DNA from: Rossellomorea aquimaris
Lineage (GTDB): Bacteria > Bacillota > Bacilli > Bacillales > Bacillaceae_B
DNA: 64,000 bases
Assembly: GCF_000935355.1 (NCBI RefSeq)
Contig: NZ_JXZC01000004.1
Coordinates: forward strand, 210,150-274,149
Direction: 5' to 3'
In this document: positions 1 through 9,022 of the stretch, in pieces
How positions within the stretch are numbered: the first letter of the stretch is position 1
Layout of the letters: each line of letters begins with the position of its first letter
The notes under the pieces: model-generated
Database searches by the model: none
Told to the model about the DNA's origin: nothing
What the model saw: the letters and a program-made list of their open reading frames with translations, nothing else
Made by a program: the position numbers and the translations under genes

Positions 1-1
1 A

Positions 2-937
2 TGGGAAGTAGAGATTATGGATATACCGGGGGCCGGGTTTATCCTCGTTGTAAGCATCCTGATCGGAATCGTGTTCGGCATCCGGACAGGGGTGAAGGAT
101 AAACGGCAGCTGAGGGAGATTGAAGATGCCCTCATGAATGTGGAACAGGGACGCTCGATCACACTCCCTGAAACGGCAACCTCAGAAGTACAGCAGGTTT
201 GGAAAAAGGTCGATGCATTAGGAAAACATCTCTCGGATCAAGCGCGATATTCCCAGAAGCTTGCCAATGAAAAAGCGGAGGAGCAGGAAAAGAGGATCCA
301 GGAAATCGTTTCCCAGGAGCGGAACCGCCTGGCGAGGGAATTACATGACTCGGTCAGTCAGCAATTATTTGCTGCATCCATGCTGATGTCAGCCATCACG
401 GAAACACCGACGCCTGGCCGGACTCCCCATGAAGAGAAGCAGCTCTCCATGGTGGAGCAGATGATTCATCAGTCTCAGCTTGAAATGAGGGCACTACTCC
501 TTCATCTTCGTCCCGTAGCGTTAAAAGGAAAGAATCTTCAAGAAGGAATGAAGGAGCTGCTGGTCGAATTAGCTCAGAAGGTCCCGCTGGATATTGAGTG
601 GAAAATAGAAGACATGAGTCTTGATAAAGGAATCGAAGATCATCTCTTCAGGATCTTACAGGAGTCGGTGTCAAACACCCTGCGACATGCGAAGGCGACT
701 TCCTTAGATATTCGCTTGATCAAAAGGGAATCGATCATAATTTTACGGGTAGTGGACGATGGGCAAGGTTTTGATGTGAACGAATCGAAAGTAACCAGCT
801 CCTATGGGCTTCAGAACATGAGGGAGCGGGCCATTGAAATCGGTGGTACGTTTAAAATCATCAGTGTACCGAATAAGGGAACACGCCTGGAAGTGAAGGT
901 TCCCGTTGTAGAGAATGAAGGTGAAAATAATGATTAA
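2..937 (+). CDS. liaS: LiaS-like sensor histidine kinase, 5' end cut by window edge
   Basis: Membrane histidine kinase of the LiaRS/VraSR cell-envelope stress system, which in Bacillus responds to lipid II-targeting antibiotics and phosphorylates LiaR. The frame is open to the window edge, so the ATG at 17 is probably internal and the first transmembrane segment is missing; family members are about 360 residues and 306 are seen from that ATG. One membrane helix is visible (residues about 6-22), then a HAMP-like linker, a HisKA_3 dimerisation helix with the phospho-acceptor His near residue 110 ([12 protein letters not shown]), and a C-terminal HATPase domain (DDGQGFD, then a GLQNMRERA helix). 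It overlaps liaR by 8 nt. Identity rests on close resemblance to remembered B. subtilis LiaS. Confidence 0.9.
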   Translation, partial: WEVEIMDIPGAGFILVVSILIGIVFGIRTGVKDKRQLREIEDALMNVEQGRSITLPETATSEVQQVWKKVDALGKHLSDQARYSQKLANEKAEEQEKRIQEIVSQERNRLARELHDSVSQQLFAASMLMSAITETPTPGRTPHEEKQLSMVEQMIHQSQLEMRALLLHLRPVALKGKNLQEGMKELLVELAQKVPLDIEWKIEDMSLDKGIEDHLFRILQESVSNTLRHAKATSLDIRLIKRESIIILRVVDDGQGFDVNESKVTSSYGLQNMRERAIEIGGTFKIISVPNKGTRLEVKVPVVENEGENND

Positions 938-1562
938 AGTGGTATTTGTCGATGATCATGAAATGGTAAGGATCGGGGTTTCTTCTTATTTATCCGCGCA
1001 GGCGGATATTGATGTCGTAGGGGAGGCGTCGGATGGGAAAGAAGGCGTCCAGCTTGCTCTGGAGCTCCGTCCGGATATTATCCTCATGGATCTTGTGATG
1101 AAAGAGATGGATGGCATTCAAGCGACGAAGGAAATCATTCAGGAGTGGCCTGAAGCGAAGATCATCATCGTCACAAGCTTCCTGGACGATGATAAGGTGT
1201 ATCCAGCCCTGGAAGCGGGGGCGGTCAGTTATATGCTGAAAACGTCAAAAGCGAGTGAGATTGCCGAAGCGGTTCGTAAAACGTATAACGGCCAATCGAT
1301 TCTCGAACCGGAAGTCACCGGGAAAATGATGACACGCATGAGACAGAAGACAGTCTCTCATCCACATGAAGAGCTCACCAACCGCGAACTGGAAATCCTT
1401 CTATTGATGACGCAAGGGAAAACGAACCAGGAAATTGCAGATGAACTATTCATTGCCCTGAAAACAGTGAAAACCCATGTGAGCAATATCCTCTCCAAGC
1501 TTGGAGTACAGGACAGAACACAAGCTGTGATCTATGCTTTTAAACATGATTTAGCTAAATAA
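930..1562 (+). CDS. liaR: LiaR-like NarL/FixJ response regulator
   Basis: DNA-binding response regulator partnered with LiaS. The receiver domain spans residues 1-120 with the acidic pair DD at 8-9, phospho-acceptor Asp54 (ILMDLVM) and the conserved Thr and Lys (VTSF, MLKTSKA). A LuxR-type helix-turn-helix occupies the C-terminus (LTNRELEIL, then [11 protein letters not shown]). I place the start at 930 rather than the in-frame ATG at 915, because AAGGTG lies 8 nt upstream and the protein then begins [11 protein letters not shown] like LiaR. Translational coupling to liaS is likely from the overlap. A terminator follows directly, so this ends the lia-type operon. Confidence 0.92.
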   Translation: MIKVVFVDDHEMVRIGVSSYLSAQADIDVVGEASDGKEGVQLALELRPDIILMDLVMKEMDGIQATKEIIQEWPEAKIIIVTSFLDDDKVYPALEAGAVSYMLKTSKASEIAEAVRKTYNGQSILEPEVTGKMMTRMRQKTVSHPHEELTNRELEILLLMTQGKTNQEIADELFIALKTVKTHVSNILSKLGVQDRTQAVIYAFKHDLAK

Positions 1563-1566
1563 TCGT

Positions 1567-1607
1567 GAAAAGTGACCCAAAAAGAAAACTTTTTGGGTCA
1601 CTTTTTC
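1567..1607 (+). terminator. Rho-independent terminator after liaR
   Basis: A strong inverted repeat (GTGACCCAAAAAG / CTTTTTGGGTCAC, AAAA loop) followed by TTTTTC sits 10 nt after the liaR stop. Its A-rich upstream flank would also work on the other strand. Confidence 0.9.
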
Positions 1608-1814
1608 GTATAGAAAGAAGAAAGTACACGGATTTCCTTGACCAAAATGGCAAGCATCAGAAATCAAACATGAAATATACATCTAGTAAGGCTTGATGCA
1701 TTTGGGTAACAAGTATGAAAAAAATGCAATTCTTTCCTCAACGGAAGGAGGAATAATGGTAGAATAAGCGATATATTGTCAAATATTGAAAAATAACCGC
1801 TGGGGGGATATAAC

Positions 1815-2744
1815 GTGAACGCAAAATTCAGTAAGCCTAAAGGGTTCGGTGAAATACTGGACCACACATTTCGATTAAGCAAGAACCGCTTTAAAGACTT
1901 TTTTCTTATTTTCCTAATTTTATTAGGGCCTGTTTATTTACTGCAGGCACTCATCGAACTGGCAGCAGGGGTCAGTTTTTTTAGAACCGTCGGCACAGGG
2001 GAAACCTGGTTCGATGGGATTGTCAACAGCTTTTCAGGCGAGCTTACGACTGAAGGAGGTCCGGAAGTGAATCTGGCAGCAGAGCTTGGTACAGGTCTAA
2101 TTGGACTTATCAGTATTATCCTCGCTCCAATCGCTCAAGCGGCGATTTTATTTGCTCTTAATCATATGAGGAAGAATGAAGAATTCACGGTGAAGCTTGT
2201 GATCAAGGAAGCATTCTCCCGTTTTTGGCCGATTATCGGAAGCAGTCTCCTATTCGGTGTGATCGTATTCGGTATCGTTTTTGTTCCGATTTTCGTATTT
2301 GGTTTTGCCGGGGTATTCGGTGCTGCACTTCTGGAGCCGGGAGTCGGGATTGTGGTCGCCGGAATTGTTCTGCTGCTTGCATTCGCGGTTGCAGTAGCTT
2401 ACTTCTTAACGCGTTGGAGCTTCTATTTTGGAGCGGCAGCCATAGAGAACGACGCCCCTGGCCTCGGCAGGAGCTGGAGGCTGACGAAGAAGCGTGGATG
2501 GATCCTTCTTGGGTTATTCATTGTTTTCGGCTTGATCATTGGAATCGTAAGTTCTGCCTTCGAATTGACGTTTGGACTGGTCTTAGGGAATAGTGTCCTG
2601 TACGGCATGATTATAAACGTTGTAACTTTATTTACGTCGATGTTGTTTGCCGTCGGATTCGGGGTTATGTTCCTTGATCTTAAAACGAGACATGATGCAG
2701 ATGATTTGAATGAAATGATCGATGATTACAACGCAATCCAATAG
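1815..2744 (+). CDS. Polytopic membrane protein heading the MoxR/DUF58 cluster
   Basis: Unrecognised integral membrane protein of 309 residues. After a short basic N-terminus (FSKPKGFGEILDHTFRLSKNR) come about six hydrophobic segments, several rich in Gly/Val/Phe. The opening motif 'GEILDHTFRLSKN' resembles proteins loosely annotated as glycerophosphoryl diester phosphodiesterase membrane-domain/DUF7544-like, which have no demonstrated activity. Start is GTG 1815 with a GGGGGG ribosome site 8 nt upstream. It is followed at 75 nt by the DUF4129 gene and so probably belongs to the same envelope operon. Function unknown. Confidence 0.75.
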   Translation: MNAKFSKPKGFGEILDHTFRLSKNRFKDFFLIFLILLGPVYLLQALIELAAGVSFFRTVGTGETWFDGIVNSFSGELTTEGGPEVNLAAELGTGLIGLISIILAPIAQAAILFALNHMRKNEEFTVKLVIKEAFSRFWPIIGSSLLFGVIVFGIVFVPIFVFGFAGVFGAALLEPGVGIVVAGIVLLLAFAVAVAYFLTRWSFYFGAAAIENDAPGLGRSWRLTKKRGWILLGLFIVFGLIIGIVSSAFELTFGLVLGNSVLYGMIINVVTLFTSMLFAVGFGVMFLDLKTRHDADDLNEMIDDYNAIQ

Positions 2745-2818
2745 CTTCGTTGAAAAATCGAAGTAACCAGTCTGGGTCCGGAGACCTCATGCTTCCGGGC
2801 TCTTGATCTGAAAGCTAG

Positions 2819-3472
2819 GTGAAGAAAGTGTTGAATGAAAATAGAGCAAGGGATCAATTAGAAGAAATACTGGATGGGGAGGAGTATAAGGCCTATCATG
2901 ATGAATCTCAGGGACTGCTCGCCAGTTGGTGGGAGAAGGCAAAGGAATGGCTTTCAGAACAGCTGCAAAAACTGTTCCCTTCTCTTGAACCGACAGGCGG
3001 GGCGGCATCGGGCATCCTGATCACGTTGATTGTCATTGTTGTGGCCATTCTCCTCGTCGTTGCATTCTTCGCCATTCGAAACGGAGTCCGAAAACGGAAA
3101 TTCCGTTCGAATAAACCACTCCAATCCATGAATGAGATGGATTGGTCCTATGATAGACATTTAGAAGAAGCCCATAAACAAGAGGGGCTTGAAGATTATT
3201 CGAAAGCAACCCGTCATATGTTCCTGGCCCTCCTTTTATACTTTCATGAAAGAGACTATCTCGAAGCAAAGGTCTGGAAAACAAATTGGGAGTATTATGA
3301 TGAACTGCGTAAAGTGAATCGGGATTGGGCAGAGCGCTTCTACAGGCTGGCCCTTCTGTTTGATGAGGTGGCCTATGGTGAGCGGGAAGTGGAGGAAGAA
3401 GAGTATCTTCCCTATAAACAGGAAGCTCTGAGCTGGTTGGAACATGAAACGGATTCACAGCCTTACGCATAA
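2819..3472 (+). CDS. DUF4129 domain membrane protein
   Basis: Short (217 residues) DUF4129 protein. There is an acidic/amphipathic N-terminal segment, one transmembrane helix at about residues 64-86, and a C-terminal cytosolic helical domain with the typical family sequence SYDRHLEEAHKQEGLEDYSK and later tryptophans. DUF4129 domains usually accompany MoxR-DUF58-transglutaminase clusters; here the transglutaminase is absent. The start is uncertain: GTG 2819 has no good ribosome site, while TTG 2831 has AGGTG about 9 nt upstream. The next gene begins 23 nt downstream, consistent with one transcript. Confidence 0.78.
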   Translation: MKKVLNENRARDQLEEILDGEEYKAYHDESQGLLASWWEKAKEWLSEQLQKLFPSLEPTGGAASGILITLIVIVVAILLVVAFFAIRNGVRKRKFRSNKPLQSMNEMDWSYDRHLEEAHKQEGLEDYSKATRHMFLALLLYFHERDYLEAKVWKTNWEYYDELRKVNRDWAERFYRLALLFDEVAYGEREVEEEEYLPYKQEALSWLEHETDSQPYA

Positions 3473-3495
3473 GAGAAAGGAGGTAGGAACGAGCA

Positions 3496-4626
3496 TTGAA
3501 AACAAATAGAAAGGCGTGGGTCTGGCTCGCCACACTTCTAAGCTTATTTATCATCATCGGTGTATTTCTTTCTCCTGAAAAACCTAAGGAGTATCCGGCC
3601 TATGTTTCCGAGTCTCCCTCTCCTTCTGGAATAAAAGCCCTTTATACCTATTTGGAAAACGAAGGTGTTTCTATACAACGCTGGTCTTTTTCACCTGATA
3701 GGCTGCCTGCGGCTGAATCTGATCAATTACTGATTATGATAGAACCGTTTTCAATCCCTGAACAAGAAGAAATGGAAGCTTACGAGAATTTCATGAAAGC
3801 AGGGAATACGATTCTTCTTTTAAAGGATAATCCAAAAGGGATGTTTGACACGAAGACGGTCTTAATAGGGGAAGGGGCGGGCAATCCGCTCATCCGTGAT
3901 GGAAAAGGAAATACATATCAAACAGATCTATTATCAGGCGTAAGATTAGAAACGTCGGATGATGATACCATTCTATTGGATGATCTGGATGGAACGATTG
4001 CTTACAGCTCTCCTATAGGAAAGGGTCAATTGATTGTCTCTACTTCACCGGGATGGGTGATGAACGGGAATATTCTTGAAAGTGATCACCTCCCGCTGGT
4101 TCTCACTCTATTAGAAAGCGGTGGAGCCGACCGGAAAACGATCCTCGTCGATGAATACCTTCACGGGGGAGAGAGTGAGGCAAGCCTTACTACCCTTTAT
4201 CCCCAATGGCTGTTACTTCTAATCCTTCAATTGCTGATCCTCACCGTCCTATGGCTCTGGATGCGGGGAAAACGATTCGGAGGTATTCTCATACCAAGGG
4301 AAGAAACGGTCCGATTCAGTGATGAACGGATCAAGGCGCTTTCAGCCTGGTATTTAAAAGGGCATCAATACAAAGAATCTTTAGTGATTCAAGCCGAGTA
4401 TGTCAGAGTTCTGTTTCAGGAACGCTGGGGGATTCCGACGAGCAAGGAATGGTCGGAATTGAACGGGACGTTGGAAAGGAAATTAACCGCCGTTTCCAAA
4501 AAAGAAATCGATTCGTTTTTATCAGAGATAAGGAATGTATTAGAAAAAGAACGCATCAGTAAACAGGAATACGTACTATGGTCGAAAAGAATAGAACTAT
4601 TCAGGAAAGAGGTGGAGGATCGTTGA
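3496..4626 (+). CDS. DUF4350 domain-containing membrane protein
   Basis: A 376-residue protein with an N-terminal signal anchor (residues about 8-26) and a DUF4350/glutamine-amidotransferase-like extracellular domain (SPSGIKALYTYLENEGVSIQRW, later LLLKDNPKG). A second membrane helix lies at about 235-254 and a charged cytosolic tail follows. DUF4350 proteins typically sit between DUF4129 and MoxR genes and are thought to belong to an envelope-associated ATPase system; the role is not established. Start is TTG 3496 with AAAGGAGG upstream. Its stop overlaps the start of the MoxR gene as TTGA. Confidence 0.82.
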   Translation: MKTNRKAWVWLATLLSLFIIIGVFLSPEKPKEYPAYVSESPSPSGIKALYTYLENEGVSIQRWSFSPDRLPAAESDQLLIMIEPFSIPEQEEMEAYENFMKAGNTILLLKDNPKGMFDTKTVLIGEGAGNPLIRDGKGNTYQTDLLSGVRLETSDDDTILLDDLDGTIAYSSPIGKGQLIVSTSPGWVMNGNILESDHLPLVLTLLESGGADRKTILVDEYLHGGESEASLTTLYPQWLLLLILQLLILTVLWLWMRGKRFGGILIPREETVRFSDERIKALSAWYLKGHQYKESLVIQAEYVRVLFQERWGIPTSKEWSELNGTLERKLTAVSKKEIDSFLSEIRNVLEKERISKQEYVLWSKRIELFRKEVEDR

Positions 4627-5552
4627 AACCAGAAATCACATCCTTAATGGAGAAATATGAAGAGCGTATTGTAGGACAGAGCACGAATCTCAAACTCTTG
4701 TTATCTTCCATCCTCGCAGGAGGGCATGTGCTGGTTGAAGGAGTGCCGGGTACAGGGAAAACACAAATGGTGAAGACTCTTTCCAGGTTGCTCGGGGGAA
4801 GCTTCAACCGGATTCAATTCACTCCGGATCTGTTACCGAGCGATATCACTGGAAGTACGATTTACAACATGAAGGATAGCAGTTTCCAGACGATCAAAGG
4901 GCCTATTTTCACGAATGTATTATTAGCCGATGAAATTAACCGGACACCGGCCAAAACCCAGGCGGCACTCCTTGAAGCCATGGAAGAAAAGCAGGTGACG
5001 ATTCAAGGGTCGACGTATCCACTTGAAGAGGTGTTTTTTGTGGTGGCCACCCAGAATCCGATTGAATTTGAAGGAACCTACCCACTGCCTGAAGCACAGC
5101 AGGATCGATTCCTCTTTAAGCTCGACATTGATTTTCCTTCTTTTGAGGAAGAGAAAAACGTTTTAAAACAAGTGATTGAGAATCATTACGATGCAAGTGA
5201 AGTGGGAGCGGTTCTAGACATGGATACCTTCCTCTCCATCAGAAGGGAAATCGAGGATGTCACACTTAGTGACTCAGTACTTGACTATATTATGCAGATT
5301 GTGAGAAAAACCCGTGAAACGGAGTCGATCCGCTTCGGGGCAAGTACAAGGGCGGCGATTTCGATTGGAAAAGCGGGACGGGCATGGGCCTACCTGTCAG
5401 GACGGGACTATGTCACACCGGATGATATCAAGATCGTGGCAAGACCTGCCCTGAGACACCGCATCCAGCTATCCCCGCATGTGGAATTGGAGGGAGTGAC
5501 CATTGACCAAGTCATCCAAGAGCTTGTTGGGTCGATTCCTGTTCCAAGATAA
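4623..5552 (+). CDS. MoxR family AAA+ ATPase
   Basis: AAA+ ATPase of the MoxR class, a chaperone-like enzyme usually acting with VWA/DUF58 partners. Visible are the Walker A region (GVPGTGKTQ), Walker B (LLADEINRTPAKTQAALLEAMEE), sensor 1 (VVATQNPIEFEGTYPLPEAQQDRF) and the C-terminal lid (FGASTRAAI). I start it at TTG 4623, whose last bases overlap the upstream stop (TTGA) and which has GAGGTGGAG just upstream. An in-frame ATG at 4578 would add 15 residues without a good ribosome site. About 309 residues, normal for the family. It corresponds to B. subtilis YeaC-type proteins. Confidence 0.92.
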   Translation: MKPEITSLMEKYEERIVGQSTNLKLLLSSILAGGHVLVEGVPGTGKTQMVKTLSRLLGGSFNRIQFTPDLLPSDITGSTIYNMKDSSFQTIKGPIFTNVLLADEINRTPAKTQAALLEAMEEKQVTIQGSTYPLEEVFFVVATQNPIEFEGTYPLPEAQQDRFLFKLDIDFPSFEEEKNVLKQVIENHYDASEVGAVLDMDTFLSIRREIEDVTLSDSVLDYIMQIVRKTRETESIRFGASTRAAISIGKAGRAWAYLSGRDYVTPDDIKIVARPALRHRIQLSPHVELEGVTIDQVIQELVGSIPVPR

Positions 5553-6861
5553 GGGGATATTGCCGACGGGGAAGTTGTTGATCGCGTATCTCCTATTTTC
5601 CGGCCTCCTTCTTGCAGGGACGTTTATTGGGCTGTCATGGACGCTCATTTTTGTATTGAACGGTTTATTTATCATCGTGAGTCTCATCGACCTGACTCTG
5701 TCACCATCCAAAAAGGAAATAGACGTCAAGCGCCATATTCCGGATCAAATGGAAAGGGGTCTTGATTATGTCGTAGAACTTGAAGTCATGAATAGATCTT
5801 CCCTTGGCATGGAGTTCCGGATCCTGGATGGTACCCCGCAAAGCTTTCTAACATCGTTTCCCTTAGAAGGGAAGCTTGAAAAGGCTTCAGCAGGAACCCT
5901 AACCTATGATGTGTTGACACCGGTAAGGGGAGACTATAACCTGAAGAAGCTGTATCTTCGCTATCGAAGTTCCCTCGGTTTATGGGAAAAACAAAAAACA
6001 GTGGAACTCCACGATGGGGTCAAAGTCATTCCGGATCTTACTGAAACAAAAAAAGTATTGGAAAGTGCTCAGCAGTTCCTACTGTATGAAGGGGTGAAGA
6101 TCCGTAAGCAGCAAAGCGGTGCAGGAGAATTCTCCAAGATTAGAAATTATGTACTTGGGGACGATCCGAGAAAGATCAACTGGCGTCAAACCGCAAAGCT
6201 CCGGGAAGTGATGACCAATGAATATGAACCTGAGCATGGGAAGTACATCACGATACTCATTGATTGCGGAAGGATGATGGGAGCGGAACTGAAAAAAGGA
6301 AACCGATTGGAGAAATCCCTGGAGGCTGCCCTGACCGTGACGGCAGCGGCCCTTCAAAATGGGGACTACGTTTCGGTCCTTGCTTTCAGTAAAGATGTGA
6401 AGGTATATATCCCTCCGGCAAAAGGGATGGCGCATTTGCAAACGATCCTTCATCGCATTTATCATTTGGAAGTGGACGCAGCCGAGTCCAATTATGCTGC
6501 CGTCCTCCACTATGTTCAAACGGTTCAGAAAAAGCGGAGTCTGCTCTTATTATTCAGTGACGTACACACCTTCCTCCATGAAGACAGCGCCCTGTTTTAT
6601 TTACAGCGCCTGCGGAAACAGCATCTCTTTTTAACGATTGGGATAGAAGATGAAACGTTGGTCAAACGGATCAAGACAGAGCCTGTCGATTCAGTGCAGG
6701 CGATGATGAAGAGCATGGCTCAGAAACAGATGCTCGTGAAGAAAAGGGAGAAAGCCAAGTGGGAAAAGCAGGGCCTCCTGATGGTGGAGGCCCGTGAAGA
6801 GAAACTGGCCGCTACGGCTGTTTCGTACTATATCGATATGATGAATCGGGGGTTACTGTAG
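5503..6861 (+). CDS. DUF58 domain protein
   Basis: A 452-residue partner of MoxR: two N-terminal membrane helices (about residues 23-60), a beta-rich linker, then the DUF58/VWA-like domain (GEFSKIRNYVLGDDPRKINWRQTAK is the diagnostic stretch, written here in part as GDDPRKINWRQTA). An MIDAS-like start of the VWA domain appears at ILIDCGRMMG. It begins at TTG 5503, inside the last 50 nt of the MoxR gene; GGAGGGAG 9 nt upstream supports this overlap, so the two are translationally coupled. The 3' end overlaps the convergent SpoIIM-like gene by 9 nt. Confidence 0.9.
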   Translation: MTKSSKSLLGRFLFQDKGILPTGKLLIAYLLFSGLLLAGTFIGLSWTLIFVLNGLFIIVSLIDLTLSPSKKEIDVKRHIPDQMERGLDYVVELEVMNRSSLGMEFRILDGTPQSFLTSFPLEGKLEKASAGTLTYDVLTPVRGDYNLKKLYLRYRSSLGLWEKQKTVELHDGVKVIPDLTETKKVLESAQQFLLYEGVKIRKQQSGAGEFSKIRNYVLGDDPRKINWRQTAKLREVMTNEYEPEHGKYITILIDCGRMMGAELKKGNRLEKSLEAALTVTAAALQNGDYVSVLAFSKDVKVYIPPAKGMAHLQTILHRIYHLEVDAAESNYAAVLHYVQTVQKKRSLLLLFSDVHTFLHEDSALFYLQRLRKQHLFLTIGIEDETLVKRIKTEPVDSVQAMMKSMAQKQMLVKKREKAKWEKQGLLMVEAREEKLAATAVSYYIDMMNRGLL

Positions 6862-7812
6862 TCTTGCTTTTAGCCGAAGCCTTCCGATCATCATATAGAG
6901 AATCAGACCGATAACCGTTAAAAAGGCAACCATATATTTTGCGAGTAGCGGTATGGCAGCAGGCGTGATGAATCCTTCGATGATCCCGGCGATCACAAAC
7001 AGGGGTACAGTTCCGAGCAGCAGCTGGACCGATCGTTTCGCTTGATGCTTTAATTGGTAGCCCCGTGTGAAACGTCCGGGTACAAAAAGCTTATAGCCCA
7101 TCAAGAGTCCCGCACCACCTGCAATGAAGATGGCTGTAAGCTCAATCATTCCATGGGGCACGATGTAAGCCCAGAATTCATAGCTCATTCCCTGATGCCA
7201 GAAGACAGCGGCCAGAGCGCCTACAATGATTCCATTGTACACAAGCATATAGACCGTCAAAAGACCAAACGTCACACCGCCGGCAAAGGCAAGGAAGGCG
7301 ACTTTGATGTTATTGGTCATAATGGCAGCGGACATAAGTGAAGAATCCACTCTTCCGTCACTTTTCCCGAGATTAGAAGGATCCACCCCTTGGGACATCT
7401 CAGGTGGTAGAATGGAATAAAGGTGAAGTGGATCATTCACGACAGAAATGAAGGCACCGAGTGCACCGATCGTAAATAAAAGCATCGCCGTGACAACGAA
7501 CTTCCACTGCTCAAGCAGTAATCCGATAAATGTCGTGGAGAAAAAATGTCTAATCTGTTTTCCACTTGAGATTTGGTCTTTATATAATAGATTGTGAGAC
7601 TTTGATACGAGGCCGTTCAAATAATCGGTCACTTCTTCTCCTGGAAAATAAGTCTGGCTGTAGGAAAGATTCTGGGCAGCCTTTTGATAAAGACGGTTGA
7701 ATTGATCAATGGCAGGGCCAGTGGTGTTCTTCCTCTTACGAAGAGTCCCGAGGAGATCTTCTAACTGCTTCCAGTCGTCCCGGTGCTGTTTGACAAATTG
7801 CTTCACGTTCAT
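6853..7812 (-). CDS. Stage II sporulation protein M (SpoIIM/DUF95) family protein
   Basis: A 319-residue membrane protein of the SpoIIM/DUF95 superfamily. A soluble N-terminal helical part (residues 1-100; NRLYQKAAQNLSYSQTYFP) is followed by about five membrane helices with the family-typical VFWHQGMSYEFWAYIVPHGMIELTAIFIAG region (conserved PHGxxEL). It is not the sporulation engulfment SpoIIM itself, which is shorter. Family members in MoxR/DUF58/RDD clusters are of unknown role. It is divergent from the RDD gene and convergent with DUF58, so it probably has its own promoter in the 104-bp gap with the RDD gene. Confidence 0.85.
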   Translation of the reverse strand: MNVKQFVKQHRDDWKQLEDLLGTLRKRKNTTGPAIDQFNRLYQKAAQNLSYSQTYFPGEEVTDYLNGLVSKSHNLLYKDQISSGKQIRHFFSTTFIGLLLEQWKFVVTAMLLFTIGALGAFISVVNDPLHLYSILPPEMSQGVDPSNLGKSDGRVDSSLMSAAIMTNNIKVAFLAFAGGVTFGLLTVYMLVYNGIIVGALAAVFWHQGMSYEFWAYIVPHGMIELTAIFIAGGAGLLMGYKLFVPGRFTRGYQLKHQAKRSVQLLLGTVPLFVIAGIIEGFITPAAIPLLAKYMVAFLTVIGLILYMMIGRLRLKARLQ

Positions 7813-7916
7813 TGTGACACCTACTTGTTCTTTTGATTTCTTATCTCTTATTATAGTAAGTCTAGAAAAAAATAGAAACCGTTAAAGGTAATTTCATCCA
7901 TAAGGAGGGGATTGTA

Positions 7917-8720
7917 TTGCATGAAGAACAAGTCGATATTAAAACCCCTGAATATGTTTCCCTGCAGTTCCAACCTGCAGGATTAGGAAGCCGGGCTGCA
8001 GCCCTGATGATCGATCAGCTGCTGTTAACGGTCGTAAACATCCTGATCTTTGTGCTCCTGTATTTCGCGACGTCCGGGGATAATGGCATATTTAGCATGT
8101 TGGAAATCGACTTCACATTATGGGGGATCGCTATCATCGCCATCTTCTTTCTCAACTGGGGGTATTTCTTTGCTTTAGAATACTTCTGGGGTGGAAAGAC
8201 GGTAGGAAAGCGATTACTGGGGATCCGGGTAATGCAGGAAAACGGACACAGCGTCACTCTCTTATCCTGCTTTATTCGCAATCTATTAAGAATCATCGAT
8301 ATGCTTCCCGTCTCTTATTTTATAGGTATGATCATGATCTTCCTGCATTCTAAACATAAGAGGGTGGGAGATCTCGTTGCCGGAACCATCGTTGTCCATG
8401 AGAGACGTGTCAAAGGAAAACGAAAAGAAAAAGCCATCGAGAAGGAAATCCTCCGCCGCGGCTTGAGGAAAGAGAACTTTATAGTGGAAGAATGGGAATT
8501 AAAGCAGCTCGGTGCGAAAGAATGGAATCTGATCAAAACGTACAGTAACCGATTCGTTCAGCTCCCCCTTTCAGAGCGAAACCAATTAACCAAAAAGCTA
8601 GCCCTTATCCTCTATCCTAAACTTGGATTAGACGTGCAGGATAAAACATATGAGGAGCTTGAGGATACCCTTCTCCTTTTATACCTGGCATTAAGGGAAG
8701 AATGGGAATTTGAACTGTAG
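7917..8720 (+). CDS. RDD family membrane protein
   Basis: RDD domain protein of 267 residues. The RDD motif region (GLGSRAAALMIDQLLL) is near residue 25, followed by membrane helices at about 35-55, 65-90 and 125-145 with the conserved GGKTVGKRLLGIRV and HKRVGDLVAGT stretches. The C-terminal 110 residues are charged and soluble. RDD proteins are recurrent neighbours of MoxR/DUF58/SpoIIM genes, and some have been linked to ion homeostasis; the role here is unknown. Start is TTG 7917 with AAGGAGGGG 7 nt upstream. Confidence 0.87.
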   Translation: MHEEQVDIKTPEYVSLQFQPAGLGSRAAALMIDQLLLTVVNILIFVLLYFATSGDNGIFSMLEIDFTLWGIAIIAIFFLNWGYFFALEYFWGGKTVGKRLLGIRVMQENGHSVTLLSCFIRNLLRIIDMLPVSYFIGMIMIFLHSKHKRVGDLVAGTIVVHERRVKGKRKEKAIEKEILRRGLRKENFIVEEWELKQLGAKEWNLIKTYSNRFVQLPLSERNQLTKKLALILYPKLGLDVQDKTYEELEDTLLLLYLALREEWEFEL

Positions 8721-8724
8721 AAAG

Positions 8725-8758
8725 CAGCAAAGTCTGGAGAGGCTTTGCTGTTTTTTTA
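8725..8758 (+). terminator. Terminator after RDD gene
   Basis: Stem AGCAAAG / CTTTGCT with an 11-nt interior loop and a run of seven T follows the RDD stop closely. Confidence 0.8.
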
Positions 8759-9022
8759 TTTGTCAGATGACAAGGCCTTTATACCCAATAAAGATTCCTC
8801 GTCGCTATTAAAGGAATCTTTCAATAAATTAAATGTTTACATAGAAAATTAAGTAAAAATAGTAGGGAAATAGGTAGGATGGTTTACAAAATCTCTATAC
8901 TATTTACAAAATAATTAGAAAAATAGTGTCCATTATCCCATTACATTACAAAAAACGACAAAATATACTTGTACTGTAATCATTTAAATACATTTGTTAT
9001 TTACATTGAAAGGGGAAAGGGT
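8759..9022. other. AT-rich intergenic region before the LTD/PLD gene
   Basis: AT-rich spacer. It contains an inverted repeat AAAGATTCCT...AAGGAATCTTT (about 8790-8821) of unknown role and two copies of TTTACAAAAT starting at 8883 and 8903. I could not assign a convincing promoter. Confidence 0.4.

Noticed and set aside
3033..3557. A 174-residue minus-strand frame under the DUF4129 and DUF4350 genes
   Set aside because: Antisense to two well-supported genes, no ribosome site and low-complexity composition.
8830..8910. TTTACA repeats as a PhoP box set before the LTD/PLD nuclease
   Set aside because: The two good copies are 20 bp apart instead of the 11-bp steps expected for PhoP; too weak to call.
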